Shown here in pieces: positions 26,603-35,999 of a DNA stretch of 64,000 nt (positions within the stretch are counted from its first letter, which is position 1; each line of letters opens with the position of its first letter). The notes below the pieces were generated by a model that saw only the letters and a program-made list of their open reading frames with translations, was not told the DNA's origin and searched no databases. This DNA comes from Ktedonospora formicarum. GTDB taxonomy: Bacteria; Chloroflexota; Ktedonobacteria; Ktedonobacterales; Ktedonobacteraceae. The position numbers and the translations under genes were made by a program. The stretch lies in contig NZ_BNJF01000002.1 of NCBI RefSeq assembly GCF_016587355.1, positions 558,001 through 622,000 of the forward strand, in the 5' to 3' direction.

Positions 26603-27700
26603 CTACTTCTTCCCCTCGCGCAGGTCCGCAAGGAGGTCCGCATAAGCGTGCCGGTCCAGGGGAAGCACAACCTCGCGCTCCTTATGGCTGGAATAGTTGA
26701 TGGCATTAGCAAGCTCTAAACCCAATAATCCTTGAGCACCCTCCGCGCGAGGTAAGGTGCCATTGAGTATGGCATTATGAAAATCACGGTAGACGGCGAC
26801 ATGATCGCCCTTACCTTCTTCCAGACTCACATCATATGGAAGCACGTTGGGGCTACCATAGGGGTTGAGACAACTCACTCTGTACTCCCGCATATCCACA
26901 TCGAGCGTTTGCACGCTCAGCTTGCCATGTCCCATTTCGAGAGAGCCACGCGTACCAACTATCTTCAGACGCTCCGCAACATCAGCTTCGGCAGTGCTAA
27001 TATGGAGCATGCCCAGGGCGCCGTTCGACCATTCTAGCATGGCATGCGCCGTATCTTCCGTTTCGATGTCGTGTAGTAATTGGCGCGTCCAGGCTACAAC
27101 TCGTCTGGGCTGACCCAGCAAATAGCAGAGCACATCCAGGTTATGCGCGGCCTGATTGGTAAGGATGCCACCACCCTCACCTCGCCAGGTCGCGCGCCAG
27201 GCTGCCATAGAGAAATAACTCGCTGGACGAGGCCACATCGCGACCAGTTCGACGCGCTGAATCTCACCCAGCACGCCCTGCTGTAAGACCTGACGAGCGG
27301 CGTTTACCTCTGGGCGAAAGCGGTGTTGGAGGACTACGCCTAACTGGCGCTCGTTCTGACGTGCGGCCTCTAGCATAGCATCCGCCTCCTCGACCTGCAC
27401 CGCCATAGGCTTTTCGATCAGCACATGGCTTCCCGCGCTTAGACTGTCAATCGCCATTGATGCATGCAAAAAAGGCGGCGTCAGGATCACGACAATATCA
27501 GGCCGCTCCTTCGCGAGCATCTGGCGATAGTCTTCATAAAAGGCGCTGCCTAGTTCTTGAGCGCGCTGCTGACCAACTTCGACATTAACATCGGAAACCG
27601 CGACCAGATCGACTTCTGGCAATTTTAGCGCAGGTCGATGACCGTTCAATATGCCAGCCCCAACACCAATAATCGCGTGCCTCAGGCGTGTCTGCTCCAT
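26603..27700 (-). CDS. Gfo/Idh/MocA-family sugar dehydrogenase (operon gene 5)
   Basis: 365 residues from ATG at 27700 (AGAAGGAG ten bases upstream). The N-terminal NAD(P) Rossmann fold has GVGAGILNGH, VAVSDVN and the family lysine in HVLIEKPMAVQ. The C-terminal alpha/beta domain includes AAHNLDVLCYLLGQPRRV, whose histidine is usually catalytic. Such enzymes oxidise or reduce sugars, inositols or sugar acids. It is the last gene of the LacI-controlled operon, 64 bases after the TIM-barrel isomerase gene. The substrate is unknown; a uronate- or ketouronate-derived compound is the reasonable guess. Confidence 0.88.
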   Translation of the reverse strand: MEQTRLRHAIIGVGAGILNGHRPALKLPEVDLVAVSDVNVEVGQQRAQELGSAFYEDYRQMLAKERPDIVVILTPPFLHASMAIDSLSAGSHVLIEKPMAVQVEEADAMLEAARQNERQLGVVLQHRFRPEVNAARQVLQQGVLGEIQRVELVAMWPRPASYFSMAAWRATWRGEGGGILTNQAAHNLDVLCYLLGQPRRVVAWTRQLLHDIETEDTAHAMLEWSNGALGMLHISTAEADVAERLKIVGTRGSLEMGHGKLSVQTLDVDMREYRVSCLNPYGSPNVLPYDVSLEEGKGDHVAVYRDFHNAILNGTLPRAEGAQGLLGLELANAINYSSHKEREVVLPLDRHAYADLLADLREGKK

Positions 27701-27764
27701 CGCGACAATACTCCTTCTCACTACATGTTTTGTATATCAATATTCAACTCGGCCTTGCTCACCT

Positions 27765-28571
27765 TTATGAAACACCTGCTTCGCGCAAGAGTGTCAGCAG
27801 AGAGGCAAAGGATTCGCGAGTAGCCTGCTCCTGACCGCCCTGCGGGTGTGAGTAGTGTGTCTCCAGCGACATGTATCCCTCATAGCCGTCAGCTGCGAGG
27901 GCGCGAAACTGGCTGACATAATCGATAGTTCCTGCTCCCATGCCTGTCCAGCGGAATTGGTCATCTACATCCTTGAGATGGACATGATAGGCACGCTGAC
28001 GCACATGCGCGTATCCTTCGGGGAAAGGGGATGAGCCGAGAGCGGCCTCATTACCAGGGTCCCAGATCACGCCAAAGGAGGTCGATGGAATGCGTTCAAG
28101 CAGCCAGCCAGTCTCTTCGCCTGTAGCGATATTGCAGGCGTGCTCATTCTCTATCACCAGTTTGAGCCCTGCCTCCTCGGTTCGCCGGACCGCTTCGGCA
28201 ATTACCTCAAGAACCTTCTCACGTACAGCTGTGGGATCAGGCACACGCATAAAAGAAAAGGTACGTACGAGAGGAGCGTTAAAGCGCTTCGCCAGCTCAA
28301 AGGAGTGTTGCAAGATTTCCCACTCCCGCTCCTGCTCACTCTCATTCTGCCAGAATGGACTCTTCAGAAAGGGAGAGGCGATAGAGCAAACCTTGAATCC
28401 GCCATTCTCAAGTAGATCCTGGACACGCTTCAGGCTCGCATCGTCATGGAAGACGATATTTTTGTTGTCAAACGTGCGCAGTTCAACAGTGTCCACACCC
28501 AGATCACGACACACTTGTAAGGCATGTTCAAGATCCTGAGAGATCTCATCAGTAACAATGCTAAGTTGCAA
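27765..28571 (-). CDS. Sugar phosphate isomerase/epimerase family TIM barrel (operon gene 4)
   Basis: 268 residues, xylose isomerase-like AP-endonuclease-2 fold. Metal-binding positions are suggested by LVIENEH (glutamate), FGVIWDPGNEA (aspartate) and VHLKDVD, with a final glutamate in GYMSLETHYSH. The start is TTG: an in-frame stop lies only 18 bases upstream and no ATG is available, while GGGGAG gives a ribosome site at 9 bases. It sits 15 bases after uxaE. In uronate catabolism such enzymes interconvert keto-sugars or keto-acids. The exact reaction is open. Confidence 0.85.
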   Translation of the reverse strand: MQLSIVTDEISQDLEHALQVCRDLGVDTVELRTFDNKNIVFHDDASLKRVQDLLENGGFKVCSIASPFLKSPFWQNESEQEREWEILQHSFELAKRFNAPLVRTFSFMRVPDPTAVREKVLEVIAEAVRRTEEAGLKLVIENEHACNIATGEETGWLLERIPSTSFGVIWDPGNEAALGSSPFPEGYAHVRQRAYHVHLKDVDDQFRWTGMGAGTIDYVSQFRALAADGYEGYMSLETHYSHPQGGQEQATRESFASLLTLLREAGVS

Positions 28572-28586
28572 AAGGTTTGCTCCCCT

Positions 28587-30020
28587 CTACTGAAGACGAA
28601 GCGGCTCCAGGTGCCGGACGAAGTGCCGCTTTATAAAGGCATAGTATTCCTCGCGATGCCGAACCAGAGCACGCTCAAGAGCCGCCCCAAACCTATCAAG
28701 CGCTGACCCAAAGGTGACATGCAGAACCTGCCGCGCATCAAACTGCTCAAGGAGGGATGGCAACTGCTCATCAGTGAGTTCATCAGACGCTGGTACTTTA
28801 TCCAGACTCGCCGAGACATGATACGTCTTACGGTCTTCCTCGTAACGTTCGCGGGCGAAGGTCAATATCTCGCGGAAGAGATCTGTCTCTACAGTAGCCA
28901 ACAAGCGCAGCGCCTCAAGATAGCTTGTACCCGCCGTCTTGAGATGGACCAATCCCTGGGTATAGCGCATAGCGGGCGGGTAGACATCAAACTTATCAGA
29001 ACCAGTGTGCAGACTCAATTTATAGCTATTGCCAAAGTGACGCATGATGGCAGCATGCCCGGCAAGGTTGCGCTGAAGCTCGTCGAGTGAGCCGATGTAG
29101 TCGACGCCCTTCTCAAAGCGTCCAACAAAACGCGGTGCCATGCTGACCAGGGGCACTCCCAGGCGTTTGAGTTCGGAGACGATATAGAAGTGCTCTTGCA
29201 GACGGGTAGTGGTGCCTGTCTCATCAACCGACATCTCTAGCTCAAAGGGACGCGTTCCCATAAGCTCACGCAGACGACGAGCCATTCTCGCAGTATGCGC
29301 GATAGCGGCTCCATACTTGGCAACCGCGCTATACAATGCCTGGGCATCGAAGGGCAGAGGGCGTCCGTCCAGGTCTACGGTCGTGAGGTAGCGCACCTGA
29401 GTATCCTGCATGGTTGTTTCCAACTCGTCCCAGGGTAAAGCACTGACCTTCTCACGCAAGCGCTCAAGGGGAGCGGTATCCGCGTCGTCGTCCACATAGT
29501 CGCCTGGATCGATGGTGTAGAACGTATAACCAGCCTCCACAAATGGGTCGATGTCCGCGAGCGTTTTCAGGTGATCGGCATCCGCGCCCCAGGCTTCGCG
29601 CCAGCCCATCTCAAACGCGCCCCACATGGCATCATCAAGCACTTGTTGGGGCGTACGACCAGTACGCGTATTTTCGCGTACTGATTGCTGCGCGAAGATG
29701 GGTGCCACGCCGGTCCCCTGAATCGCCTGAATATGACCAGGTGTAGCGAAGCCCAGCCTGTCACCCATGCCAGCCGACGTTCTCAAACCCAGCGTGACGG
29801 GTTGCAACCAGGGCAAACGCTGGCGCAGGGTATCTGCGTTCTCAGCGAGTAGAGAGCAGAGCAGGGCAGATGGCTGGTCGTGAGGGGTACCCACAAAGCC
29901 CGCCGTCTGACCAGCGACCACCAGCATTCTCTCACCTTCAAGGTTCATCAAAGCATAGGTCGTCCCCTCATACTCAACGACCGATTGCGGCAATATAGGC
30001 AAGCTTGATAGGTCTGACAT
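28587..30020 (-). CDS. uxaE: Tagaturonate epimerase UxaE (operon gene 3)
   Basis: 477 residues. The family converts D-tagaturonate to D-fructuronate, merging the galacturonate and glucuronate branches, first described in Thermotoga. I recognise the family by overall length and segments such as GLRTSAGMGDRLGFATPGH, AWGADADHLKT, LEMSVDETGT, and the histidine/aspartate-rich SLHTGSDKFDVYP near residue 340. Its ATG overlaps the stop of uxaC (TAATG), which supports the pathway assignment because UxaC makes the substrate. Older annotation may call it a hypothetical or tagatose-type protein. It is cytoplasmic and probably metal dependent, as suggested by the conserved histidines and acids. Confidence 0.88.
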   Translation of the reverse strand: MSDLSSLPILPQSVVEYEGTTYALMNLEGERMLVVAGQTAGFVGTPHDQPSALLCSLLAENADTLRQRLPWLQPVTLGLRTSAGMGDRLGFATPGHIQAIQGTGVAPIFAQQSVRENTRTGRTPQQVLDDAMWGAFEMGWREAWGADADHLKTLADIDPFVEAGYTFYTIDPGDYVDDDADTAPLERLREKVSALPWDELETTMQDTQVRYLTTVDLDGRPLPFDAQALYSAVAKYGAAIAHTARMARRLRELMGTRPFELEMSVDETGTTTRLQEHFYIVSELKRLGVPLVSMAPRFVGRFEKGVDYIGSLDELQRNLAGHAAIMRHFGNSYKLSLHTGSDKFDVYPPAMRYTQGLVHLKTAGTSYLEALRLLATVETDLFREILTFARERYEEDRKTYHVSASLDKVPASDELTDEQLPSLLEQFDARQVLHVTFGSALDRFGAALERALVRHREEYYAFIKRHFVRHLEPLRLQ

Positions 30021-31432
30021 TAGAGTCCTCCTAGCTTGTACGTCTGCTTCGCCAGGCGATAGGCCAGATCCACAATCATTTCATGGGCGTCTTCCTCATC
30101 GATGATACCGCGCACAACATGATCTGCTAGCCAGTCAGCGCTGGCACGACGCCAGACATTATGGCGCGCTGGAATCGAAGGATAAGCACGCGTATCATCG
30201 TTAAAGCCAGCCGTGTTATAAATGCCAGCCGTTTCGACGACATTATCAAAAAAGCGCCGCATCCCATTGAGGCTATCGAAGAACCACCAGGGCGGACCAA
30301 GGCGCAACGCTGGATAGTGTCCAGCCAGAGGAGCCAGTTCGCGGCTATAGGTTGTCTCGTCGAGGTTGAAGAGCACCAGAGTCAGAGCCTTCTCGTTACC
30401 ATAAGCATCCAGCAGTGGCTTGAGATTGGCGGTGAACTCGCCTGCTGTGGGAATATCGGCTCCCATATCTGGACCAAAGCGCTCAAAGAGGGAGGTGTTA
30501 TGGTTGCGATAGCTACCAGCGTGCAACTGCATCACGAGCCCATCCTCAATACTCATGCGCGCCATCTCGATCAACATATGTCCGGTGAAGCACCGCGCGT
30601 CCTCGGCGCTGACATTCCCCTTCAGGGCGCGCTGGAAAATCGCCTCAGCTTCACCTGAGCTCAGCCGTTTCGTATATGCGGTCAGAGCCGCATGATCGGT
30701 AGCGGTCGCGCCAAGACTCTTGAAGTAAGCACGACGCTGCTCCAGGGCTGCGATATATGACTGATAGTCCTTTACTTCAATGCCAGAGACTTCAGAGAGA
30801 CGTTGGATCTGAAGATCATAGTCGGGAGTATCAATGTTGACCACTGCGTCCGGTCGGAATGTGGGAATAATACGCCCATGCCAGCCTGACTCACGCAGCG
30901 CCCGATGATACTCCAGAGTACTCGTCGCTGGATCAGTTGTCGCCAGCACTTCGATATTGAAGCGCTCAAAGAGCGCGCGAGGGTGGAACTCATCGCTCGC
31001 CAGTTTCCCGCTCAAAGCGTCATAGATGCTCTGCGCGTTCGCGGAGTTGATCTTCTCGTCGATGCCGAAGATATCGCGCAATTCGTCACGTAACCAGATG
31101 GAAGTAGGCGTCCCTCGGAAGAGATGCCAATTATCGCAGACGAGTTGCCAGACACGACGATGATCGGGCGCGTCTACAGTTACGCCATTCCTGGTGGGAA
31201 TAGTGAGTTCTTCCAGCCTGATTCCCTGTGAATAGAGCATACGGAAGACATAGTGATCAGGGATGATGAGTAGATCAACGGGCGTTCCCCACTGGTAATT
31301 GGGGTCAGCCAGTAGACGCGGATCAACATGCCCATGCGGGCAGATGAGAGGCAGCGCTTTCACCTCATCGTAGAGCGCACGCGCGACCTGGCGCTGTGCG
31401 GGCTCGGGGGAAAAATAGCGATCCTCATTCAT
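30020..31432 (-). CDS. uxaC: Uronate isomerase UxaC (operon gene 2)
   Basis: 470 residues from ATG at 31432 (AAGGAGG at 10 bases). It isomerises D-galacturonate to D-tagaturonate and D-glucuronate to D-fructuronate. This amidohydrolase-superfamily enzyme shows the metal-site HGHVDPR motif near residue 35, LLIIPDHYVFRMLYSQG, VLATTDPATS with a catalytic aspartate region, MQLHAGSYRNHN and the ending LAYRLAKQTYKL. Length is family-normal. ATG overlaps the stop of the preceding dehydrogenase by four bases, and its own stop overlaps the uxaE start, so translation of the three is coupled. Confidence 0.95.
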   Translation of the reverse strand: MNEDRYFSPEPAQRQVARALYDEVKALPLICPHGHVDPRLLADPNYQWGTPVDLLIIPDHYVFRMLYSQGIRLEELTIPTRNGVTVDAPDHRRVWQLVCDNWHLFRGTPTSIWLRDELRDIFGIDEKINSANAQSIYDALSGKLASDEFHPRALFERFNIEVLATTDPATSTLEYHRALRESGWHGRIIPTFRPDAVVNIDTPDYDLQIQRLSEVSGIEVKDYQSYIAALEQRRAYFKSLGATATDHAALTAYTKRLSSGEAEAIFQRALKGNVSAEDARCFTGHMLIEMARMSIEDGLVMQLHAGSYRNHNTSLFERFGPDMGADIPTAGEFTANLKPLLDAYGNEKALTLVLFNLDETTYSRELAPLAGHYPALRLGPPWWFFDSLNGMRRFFDNVVETAGIYNTAGFNDDTRAYPSIPARHNVWRRASADWLADHVVRGIIDEEDAHEMIVDLAYRLAKQTYKLGGL

Positions 31433-32775
31433 AGCGTATTTGCCTCCTTCTGTTTCCACGTGGAGAGAGGGAATAGGTCATCAACCGTTACCAGCGTGCC
31501 AGTACGCATCGACTCATTCGCCGAGATGCCTGTAAGGATTGAGGCCGCTCCGTCAATATGCGAGGCTGCGCGCTTGAAAGGATCAAAGGGCGGCTCAGGA
31601 GCGAAGAGTTGCTCCAAAAGCACTGGGTCCCCCCCGCCGTGCCCACCTTCGCCAATCGGCACCTCAACTTCATAGGGCACACCAAACATAGGATAGGCTC
31701 GGATAGTCGCTTGCTTGAAAGATCCCTTGCTCGCACCAACGCCTTTGGCACGCCCGTCACCATTCAGGTGGTTGATGTTCTCCACAACCTCCAGTTCAAT
31801 TCGTCCCCTCGTGCCCGTTATCGCGACACGCAACCCCTCCCAGGGCGAGTACGCCAGTAGATGATAGGAGAGTTGCGCGCCATTTTGATAGCGAGCCACA
31901 ACACTCATTGTATCCTCTATTGTGATGGGTTCGCCAAAGACGTTGCGGTCACGCAAGTAACCGGACTCCTGCTCGGCTTCCAGGTAGAGACCTCGTAGAG
32001 CCTCATTCTCATCTAGCTTCAGAGCAAAGGGGTCGCCCTGAGCCTCGGGAATACCGGTATAACGCGTGTAGGGGTAGGACTCTCCACGCTCCTCCGCGTT
32101 CGCTCGCCCGTAGAACTTCAGATCGCCGAGGGCAAATACCTGACGTGGATATGAGTCGATCCACCAATTTACAAGGTCAAAGTGGTGTGTCGCTTTGTGG
32201 ACCATCAAACCACCACTGTTCTGCTTCTCCCGGTGCCAGCGTCTAAAATAATCTGCCCCATGACTGGTATCGAGGAGCCAGCTAAAGTCAACCGAGAGCG
32301 GACGACCCACGACTCCATCGCGCACCAACTCACGGAAACGCGTGTAGGCTGGTGTATAGCGATAGTTAAATGTGACTCGCAGAGACTTGCCCGTTCGCTC
32401 AATCGTATCAAATATGGCGCGAATCTTGGGCACCTCAGTCGTCATCGGCTTCTCTGTAATCACGTCGCAGCCCAGTTCCATCGCGCGAACGATGTAGGTG
32501 TGATGTGTGCTATCCATAGTCGTCACAATCACCACATCAGGCCGGGCCTCAGCGATCATGGTATCAAAATACTCAGCCTTAAAGGTGGGTAGCGGCTCTC
32601 CACCGCGATATCCCCGCTCATGTATGCGCTGATTATACCAATCCATGCGTACCTGGCTAAGGTCGCAGAACGCGACCAGCTCGGCCTTATCCTGATAGGT
32701 CGTGGTCAGCGCGTCTACATACATACCCGCGCGCGACCCGGTACCTACGATAGCGTAACGCTTGCTCTGAGTCAT
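31429..32775 (-). CDS. Gfo/Idh/MocA-family oxidoreductase (operon gene 1)
   Basis: 448 residues from ATG at 32775, preceded by GGAGAAGGAG; the frame runs open through the operator region to 32991, but that cannot be coding because promoter and operator lie there. NAD-binding signature AIVGTGSRAGMYV, then VVIVTTMDSTHHTYI and the EKPMTTE lysine motif. VHKATHHFDLVNWW carries the likely catalytic histidine. The extra length over the gene 5 paralogue lies in the C-terminal domain (about 250-420). First gene of the LacI-type operon. It may reduce fructuronate or oxidise a glycoside, the latter as in the AA5/GH109-like members; I cannot decide. Confidence 0.87.
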   Translation of the reverse strand: MTQSKRYAIVGTGSRAGMYVDALTTTYQDKAELVAFCDLSQVRMDWYNQRIHERGYRGGEPLPTFKAEYFDTMIAEARPDVVIVTTMDSTHHTYIVRAMELGCDVITEKPMTTEVPKIRAIFDTIERTGKSLRVTFNYRYTPAYTRFRELVRDGVVGRPLSVDFSWLLDTSHGADYFRRWHREKQNSGGLMVHKATHHFDLVNWWIDSYPRQVFALGDLKFYGRANAEERGESYPYTRYTGIPEAQGDPFALKLDENEALRGLYLEAEQESGYLRDRNVFGEPITIEDTMSVVARYQNGAQLSYHLLAYSPWEGLRVAITGTRGRIELEVVENINHLNGDGRAKGVGASKGSFKQATIRAYPMFGVPYEVEVPIGEGGHGGGDPVLLEQLFAPEPPFDPFKRAASHIDGAASILTGISANESMRTGTLVTVDDLFPLSTWKQKEANTL

Positions 32776-32827
32776 TTCTTCTCCTTCTCCCTTCGTGTGG
32801 AGGAGCATGTCCTCGGCGTCAATTTTT

Positions 32828-32841
32828 TGTGACCGGTCACA
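32828..32841. promoter_or_regulatory. LacI-family operator O1
   Basis: Perfect 14-bp palindrome TGTGACCGGTCACA immediately downstream of the minus-strand -10, at the predicted start of the uronate operon. Nearly identical to O2 (one base different). Confidence 0.85.
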
Positions 32842-32845
32842 CAAT

Positions 32846-32875
32846 AGTATAGTCATCAAAGCGCTCCAAAAGCAA
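32846..32875 (-). promoter_or_regulatory. Promoter of the uronate operon
   Basis: Minus strand TTGCTT (32875-32870), 18 bases, TATACT (32851-32846). The start would fall in operator O1, so a bound LacI protein would block it. Confidence 0.65.
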
Positions 32876-32916
32876 ATTATACGCAGGTTTATGATCTTTT
32901 TATGACAAAACAGGGA

Positions 32917-32959
32917 TTGACAAAGCAAAATAAGCTTGATTATAATGTGACCGATCACA
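32917..32959 (+). promoter_or_regulatory. lacI promoter with overlapping operator O2
   Basis: TTGACA (32917-32922), 18 bases, TATAAT (32941-32946). The operator TGTGACCGATCACA (32946-32959) shares a base with the -10, which implies tight autoregulation. Confidence 0.85.
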
Positions 32960-32984
32960 ATTTTTATCGCAGTTGAGTACCAAT

Positions 32985-33995
32985 ATGACACTCAAGAAGA
33001 AAAAGATCACAATTCATGATGTCGCACGTTCGGCAGGTGTCTCGTACCAGACGGTATCACGCGTCTTGAATGACAGTGATAATGTCTCAGAGAAGACACG
33101 CAAGCGCGTCTTGAGCGCGATGGAAGAGTTAGACTACTCGCCGAACAGAGTAGCTCAGATACTCAGCACCAACCGTTCACATACATTGGAGTTGTTTCTT
33201 GTAGATGTCAGGCATGGTGGGCGTCTCGCCAATACCACGAAGCAGATGGCACATGTCGCAAAGAGCATGGGTTACAGTCTCCTTGTCTCGGAAACCGATG
33301 AGGACAATTTGGAAGAGGCATTTGAGCAGGCAGCATCACGGTTGGTAGATGGAGTCGTGATGTACGCGCCTCGCATGCACATTTCAGATGATGATCTTTT
33401 AGCTCAAAGTCATGGAATCCCCCTGGTTCGACGCGACTATGTTCCAAGTTCAAAACTGGCCTGGATTGGCTTTGATCAGGTATACGCGACACGCATAGCA
33501 GTGGAATATCTTATCAATCTGGGGCACCGGCATATCGCCGCCATCCCTCCCGAAGAAGAAATTATCAATGGATACTGGCGTCAAAAGGTGTGGAAAGAGA
33601 CTCTGCGCCTACATGGCCTGACGCCCGGGCCTGCTTATGGGGCTGACTACACTATTAGCGCGGCATACGAGGCAACAAAACACGTTCTGGCGAGCGACGA
33701 TACGTTCACCGCCTTGCTAGCCGGAACCGATACAATGGCATTTGGAGCCATGCGAGCCTTACGCGAACATGGTTTGCGCATTCCCGATGACGTTTCTGTC
33801 ATTAGCTTCGACAACGCAGAACTGGCAGCCTATACCGAACCGCCACTTACAACGGTTGACTTTAAATTCTCCAAGCAGGATGAGATGGCAGTCAAATACT
33901 TGATTGAGCTACTTAATGATCCAGAACTAGAGCTTCACCAACGTATACTCATACCAAATCTTGTCATCCGCGAGAGTACACGCAAATTACCATGA
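32985..33995 (+). CDS. LacI-family transcriptional regulator
   Basis: 336 residues. The N-terminal helix-turn-helix is textbook (ITIHDVARSAGVSYQTVSRV then LNDSDNVSEKTR), followed by the hinge helix segment SPNRVAQILSTNRS. A periplasmic-binding-like effector domain follows (about 65-336), with FTALLAGTDTMAFGAMRAL and IPDDVSVISFDN motifs. It should repress the divergent uronate operon and itself through the two palindromes just upstream, and be released by a sugar-acid or intermediate. The ATG at 32985 lacks a clear ribosome site; a TTG 12 bases before it is less likely. The ABC importer genes that follow 520 bases later are probably in the same regulon. Confidence 0.93.
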   Translation: MTLKKKKITIHDVARSAGVSYQTVSRVLNDSDNVSEKTRKRVLSAMEELDYSPNRVAQILSTNRSHTLELFLVDVRHGGRLANTTKQMAHVAKSMGYSLLVSETDEDNLEEAFEQAASRLVDGVVMYAPRMHISDDDLLAQSHGIPLVRRDYVPSSKLAWIGFDQVYATRIAVEYLINLGHRHIAAIPPEEEIINGYWRQKVWKETLRLHGLTPGPAYGADYTISAAYEATKHVLASDDTFTALLAGTDTMAFGAMRALREHGLRIPDDVSVISFDNAELAAYTEPPLTTVDFKFSKQDEMAVKYLIELLNDPELELHQRILIPNLVIRESTRKLP

Positions 33996-34518
33996 GCAAT
34001 GTACGACTTGACGCATAGCATCTTCAAGAGGTTTCAGTAACAGGTAAACAATATCTTACTCCCGGCACGGCTTCCCCTCCTCTCTCCAGAGGCAGTGAAG
34101 TAATACGACAAAAGAAAACGATTACCAATGAGTTAAAGCCCATCATACGCTAAAGAGAAAGGAGGTTATGTCGCTGCACCTACCCGGTGCCCGACCCTTC
34201 ACGACAGGTCATATCCTGACCACTATATCCAACAACGCCAATCTTATTTCCTGTTTACCGATCCAAGGCGCTCTTTCTTACTGGTCGCAACGAGTGCGGC
34301 CATACAAGTAAGCAAGCACACTATCCCATAGACGAGATAAACGCACGGCATGTCTTTCTTCTGCTTGAGCAGAACAGTCTTAAAATCACACAACGCTTAG
34401 ATTCCGAACGTTATTCAGAATCTGAACACTGGCAACGTAGCTGGCATAAGTGATGTCGCATCCCTACAGTGGGTTGGCGAAAGCGTAAGACACAAGACGA
34501 AGAGGAGAACATGATCTT
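33996..34518. other. Long intergenic region before the sugar ABC importer
   Basis: 523 bases between lacI and the binding-protein gene. It contains a ribosome-site-like AAAGGAGG at 34158-34165 and 48 codons behind it (34168-34311) with poor spacing. A small dyad (GATTC at 34399, GAATC at 34417) is also present. I find no copy of the TGTGACC operator here, so LacI control of the importer is not shown. Confidence 0.45.
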
Positions 34519-35832
34519 ATGAGCAGGATCTATAGCCGACGGCAAGCGGTTCAATTGGGTGTAAGCAGCCTGGCAGGGCTGACAGTTCTAGGGCTCACCA
34601 GTTGTGGGAGCCCTACCGCCAAGAGTGGAACCACCAAACTACAGCTCTATTTCTGGGGCTCCGCCTCACGCGACAAGCTTACCAAAAAGGCTATCAGCCT
34701 CTTTCAGGGACAGCACTCCAATATTACCATCAATTCACACTTCACTGGCTTTGACGCTTACTGGGACAAGCTCAATACACAGGTAGCAGGCGGAACCATG
34801 CCCGACCTGTTCCAAATGGACATGCGCTACGTGGCTCAGTATGTCAAGCAAGGTCTTTTATTAGATCTGACATCCTCTATCGATAGCAAAGCTATCAATC
34901 TCTCCGACTTTGACCAGACCCTACTAGAGAGTAGCAAAGCTAGTGGAAAGGTCTATGGCATCCCAATGGGCGGCAACTATCATAGTTGGATCTATGATAC
35001 CGAGATGCTCAAGGACGCTGGTGGCACTCCCCCCACTGATGACTTGGACTGGAATGGTTTCTCTGACTATATGACCAAGCTTTCAAAACAGCTCAAGAAA
35101 GGAGTAAGCGCCAGCAATGATGCCAGTGGTGAGATTGCGACCTTCGAGGTCTGGTTGCGCCAGCATGGGAAGGAACTCTACACCAACGATGGGCAGGTTA
35201 ACTTCACGGCTGACGACGTTGCCGAGTGGTTTAGCTTCTGGGACAAGATGCGCAAGGCGGGGGCGTGTGTCCCACCTGACGTTCAGGCATCGTTAAGCGG
35301 AACCAGCGGGGCCGCTAACTCCACTCTCATTCATGGTAAAGCAATCTTTAACGTCACCCACTCGAACCTCTTTGATAGCTATCAGACCCTCACGAAGCAC
35401 GCGCTTGAGCTTTATCCCATTCCTAAAGGCTCACAACCAGGCTCTTATCTCAAGCCTTCAATGCTTATTAGCATATCTTCTAAGACAAAGTACACCGATG
35501 ACTCAGCCAAATTCATCGACTTCATCACCAATGACCCCAAGGGGGTTCAAGCCCTTGGGCTCGACCGTGGTGTACCCGGAGGAACTAAGGCTCGCGAGTC
35601 GCTCACTTCGCAACTCACGACCAGTCAAAAGATTGTCATGACCTTCTTCGACCGTATGGCCCAGGGTAGTCGAGTCAAGGGCAAGCAGGTCCTTGATCCT
35701 CCCGGCGCGGGCGATGTTCAGACCGCACTAACCAGGGATTCACAGGCAGTAAGCTTTGGTAAGACATCTATCTCAGCGGGAGCCAAAAGCTTCCTCTCTG
35801 ATGCCCAGAAGGCCATTGCTCAGGCTAAGTGA
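34519..35832 (+). CDS. Sugar ABC transporter substrate-binding lipoprotein
   Basis: 437 residues, family 1 (MalE/UgpB-like) solute-binding protein. The N-terminus has a twin-arginine-like SRRQAVQLG and a lipobox LTSCGS. Typical interior phrases are LYFWGSASRDKLTKKAISLF, GGTMPDLFQMDMRYVAQYVK, GKVYGIPMGGNYHSWIYDTE and ITNDPKGVQALGLDRGVP. It would capture oligosaccharides or sugar acids outside the membrane. AGAGGAG upstream gives the ribosome site. It is the first gene of a binding protein-permease-permease set; two strong hairpins separate it from the permeases. Pairing with the uronate operon suggests a uronate-containing ligand, as inference only. Confidence 0.92.
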   Translation: MSRIYSRRQAVQLGVSSLAGLTVLGLTSCGSPTAKSGTTKLQLYFWGSASRDKLTKKAISLFQGQHSNITINSHFTGFDAYWDKLNTQVAGGTMPDLFQMDMRYVAQYVKQGLLLDLTSSIDSKAINLSDFDQTLLESSKASGKVYGIPMGGNYHSWIYDTEMLKDAGGTPPTDDLDWNGFSDYMTKLSKQLKKGVSASNDASGEIATFEVWLRQHGKELYTNDGQVNFTADDVAEWFSFWDKMRKAGACVPPDVQASLSGTSGAANSTLIHGKAIFNVTHSNLFDSYQTLTKHALELYPIPKGSQPGSYLKPSMLISISSKTKYTDDSAKFIDFITNDPKGVQALGLDRGVPGGTKARESLTSQLTTSQKIVMTFFDRMAQGSRVKGKQVLDPPGAGDVQTALTRDSQAVSFGKTSISAGAKSFLSDAQKAIAQAK

Positions 35833-35858
35833 TGCGCCTCCGCGTCTTTAGCACTCAG

Positions 35859-35891
35859 AATGTAGAGCGGATGCTCCCGCCGCTCTACATT
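35859..35891 (+). promoter_or_regulatory. Intercistronic hairpin 1
   Basis: AATGTAGAGCGG and CCGCTCTACATT form a perfect 12-bp stem with a 9-base loop, 27 bases after the binding-protein stop. The following sequence is CCTCTATGG, not a U-run. It probably limits readthrough or protects the upstream mRNA. Confidence 0.7.
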
Positions 35892-35922
35892 CCTCTATGG
35901 GCCACGCCATTGATTATGAGTG

Positions 35923-35949
35923 CTGATATGGCCTGATAGGCCATATCAG
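35923..35949 (+). promoter_or_regulatory. Intercistronic hairpin 2
   Basis: CTGATATGGCCT and AGGCCATATCAG form a perfect 12-bp stem around a 3-base loop, about 50 bases before the first permease gene. With hairpin 1 it would favour more binding protein than permease. Confidence 0.7.
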
Positions 35950-35999
35950 AGGCTACTTAGCAAGCATCATGACAGAGTAACAACACTGGAGTTATACTT

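Noticed and set aside
32828..32959. CRP-like sites (TGTGA...TCACA)
   Set aside because: The gap between the half sites is 4 bases, not the 6 needed for CRP, and a LacI gene starts beside them.
34168..34311. 48-codon frame upstream of the sugar-binding protein
   Set aside because: AAAGGAGG lies only two bases before the ATG, too close for efficient initiation; the peptide has no recognisable feature.
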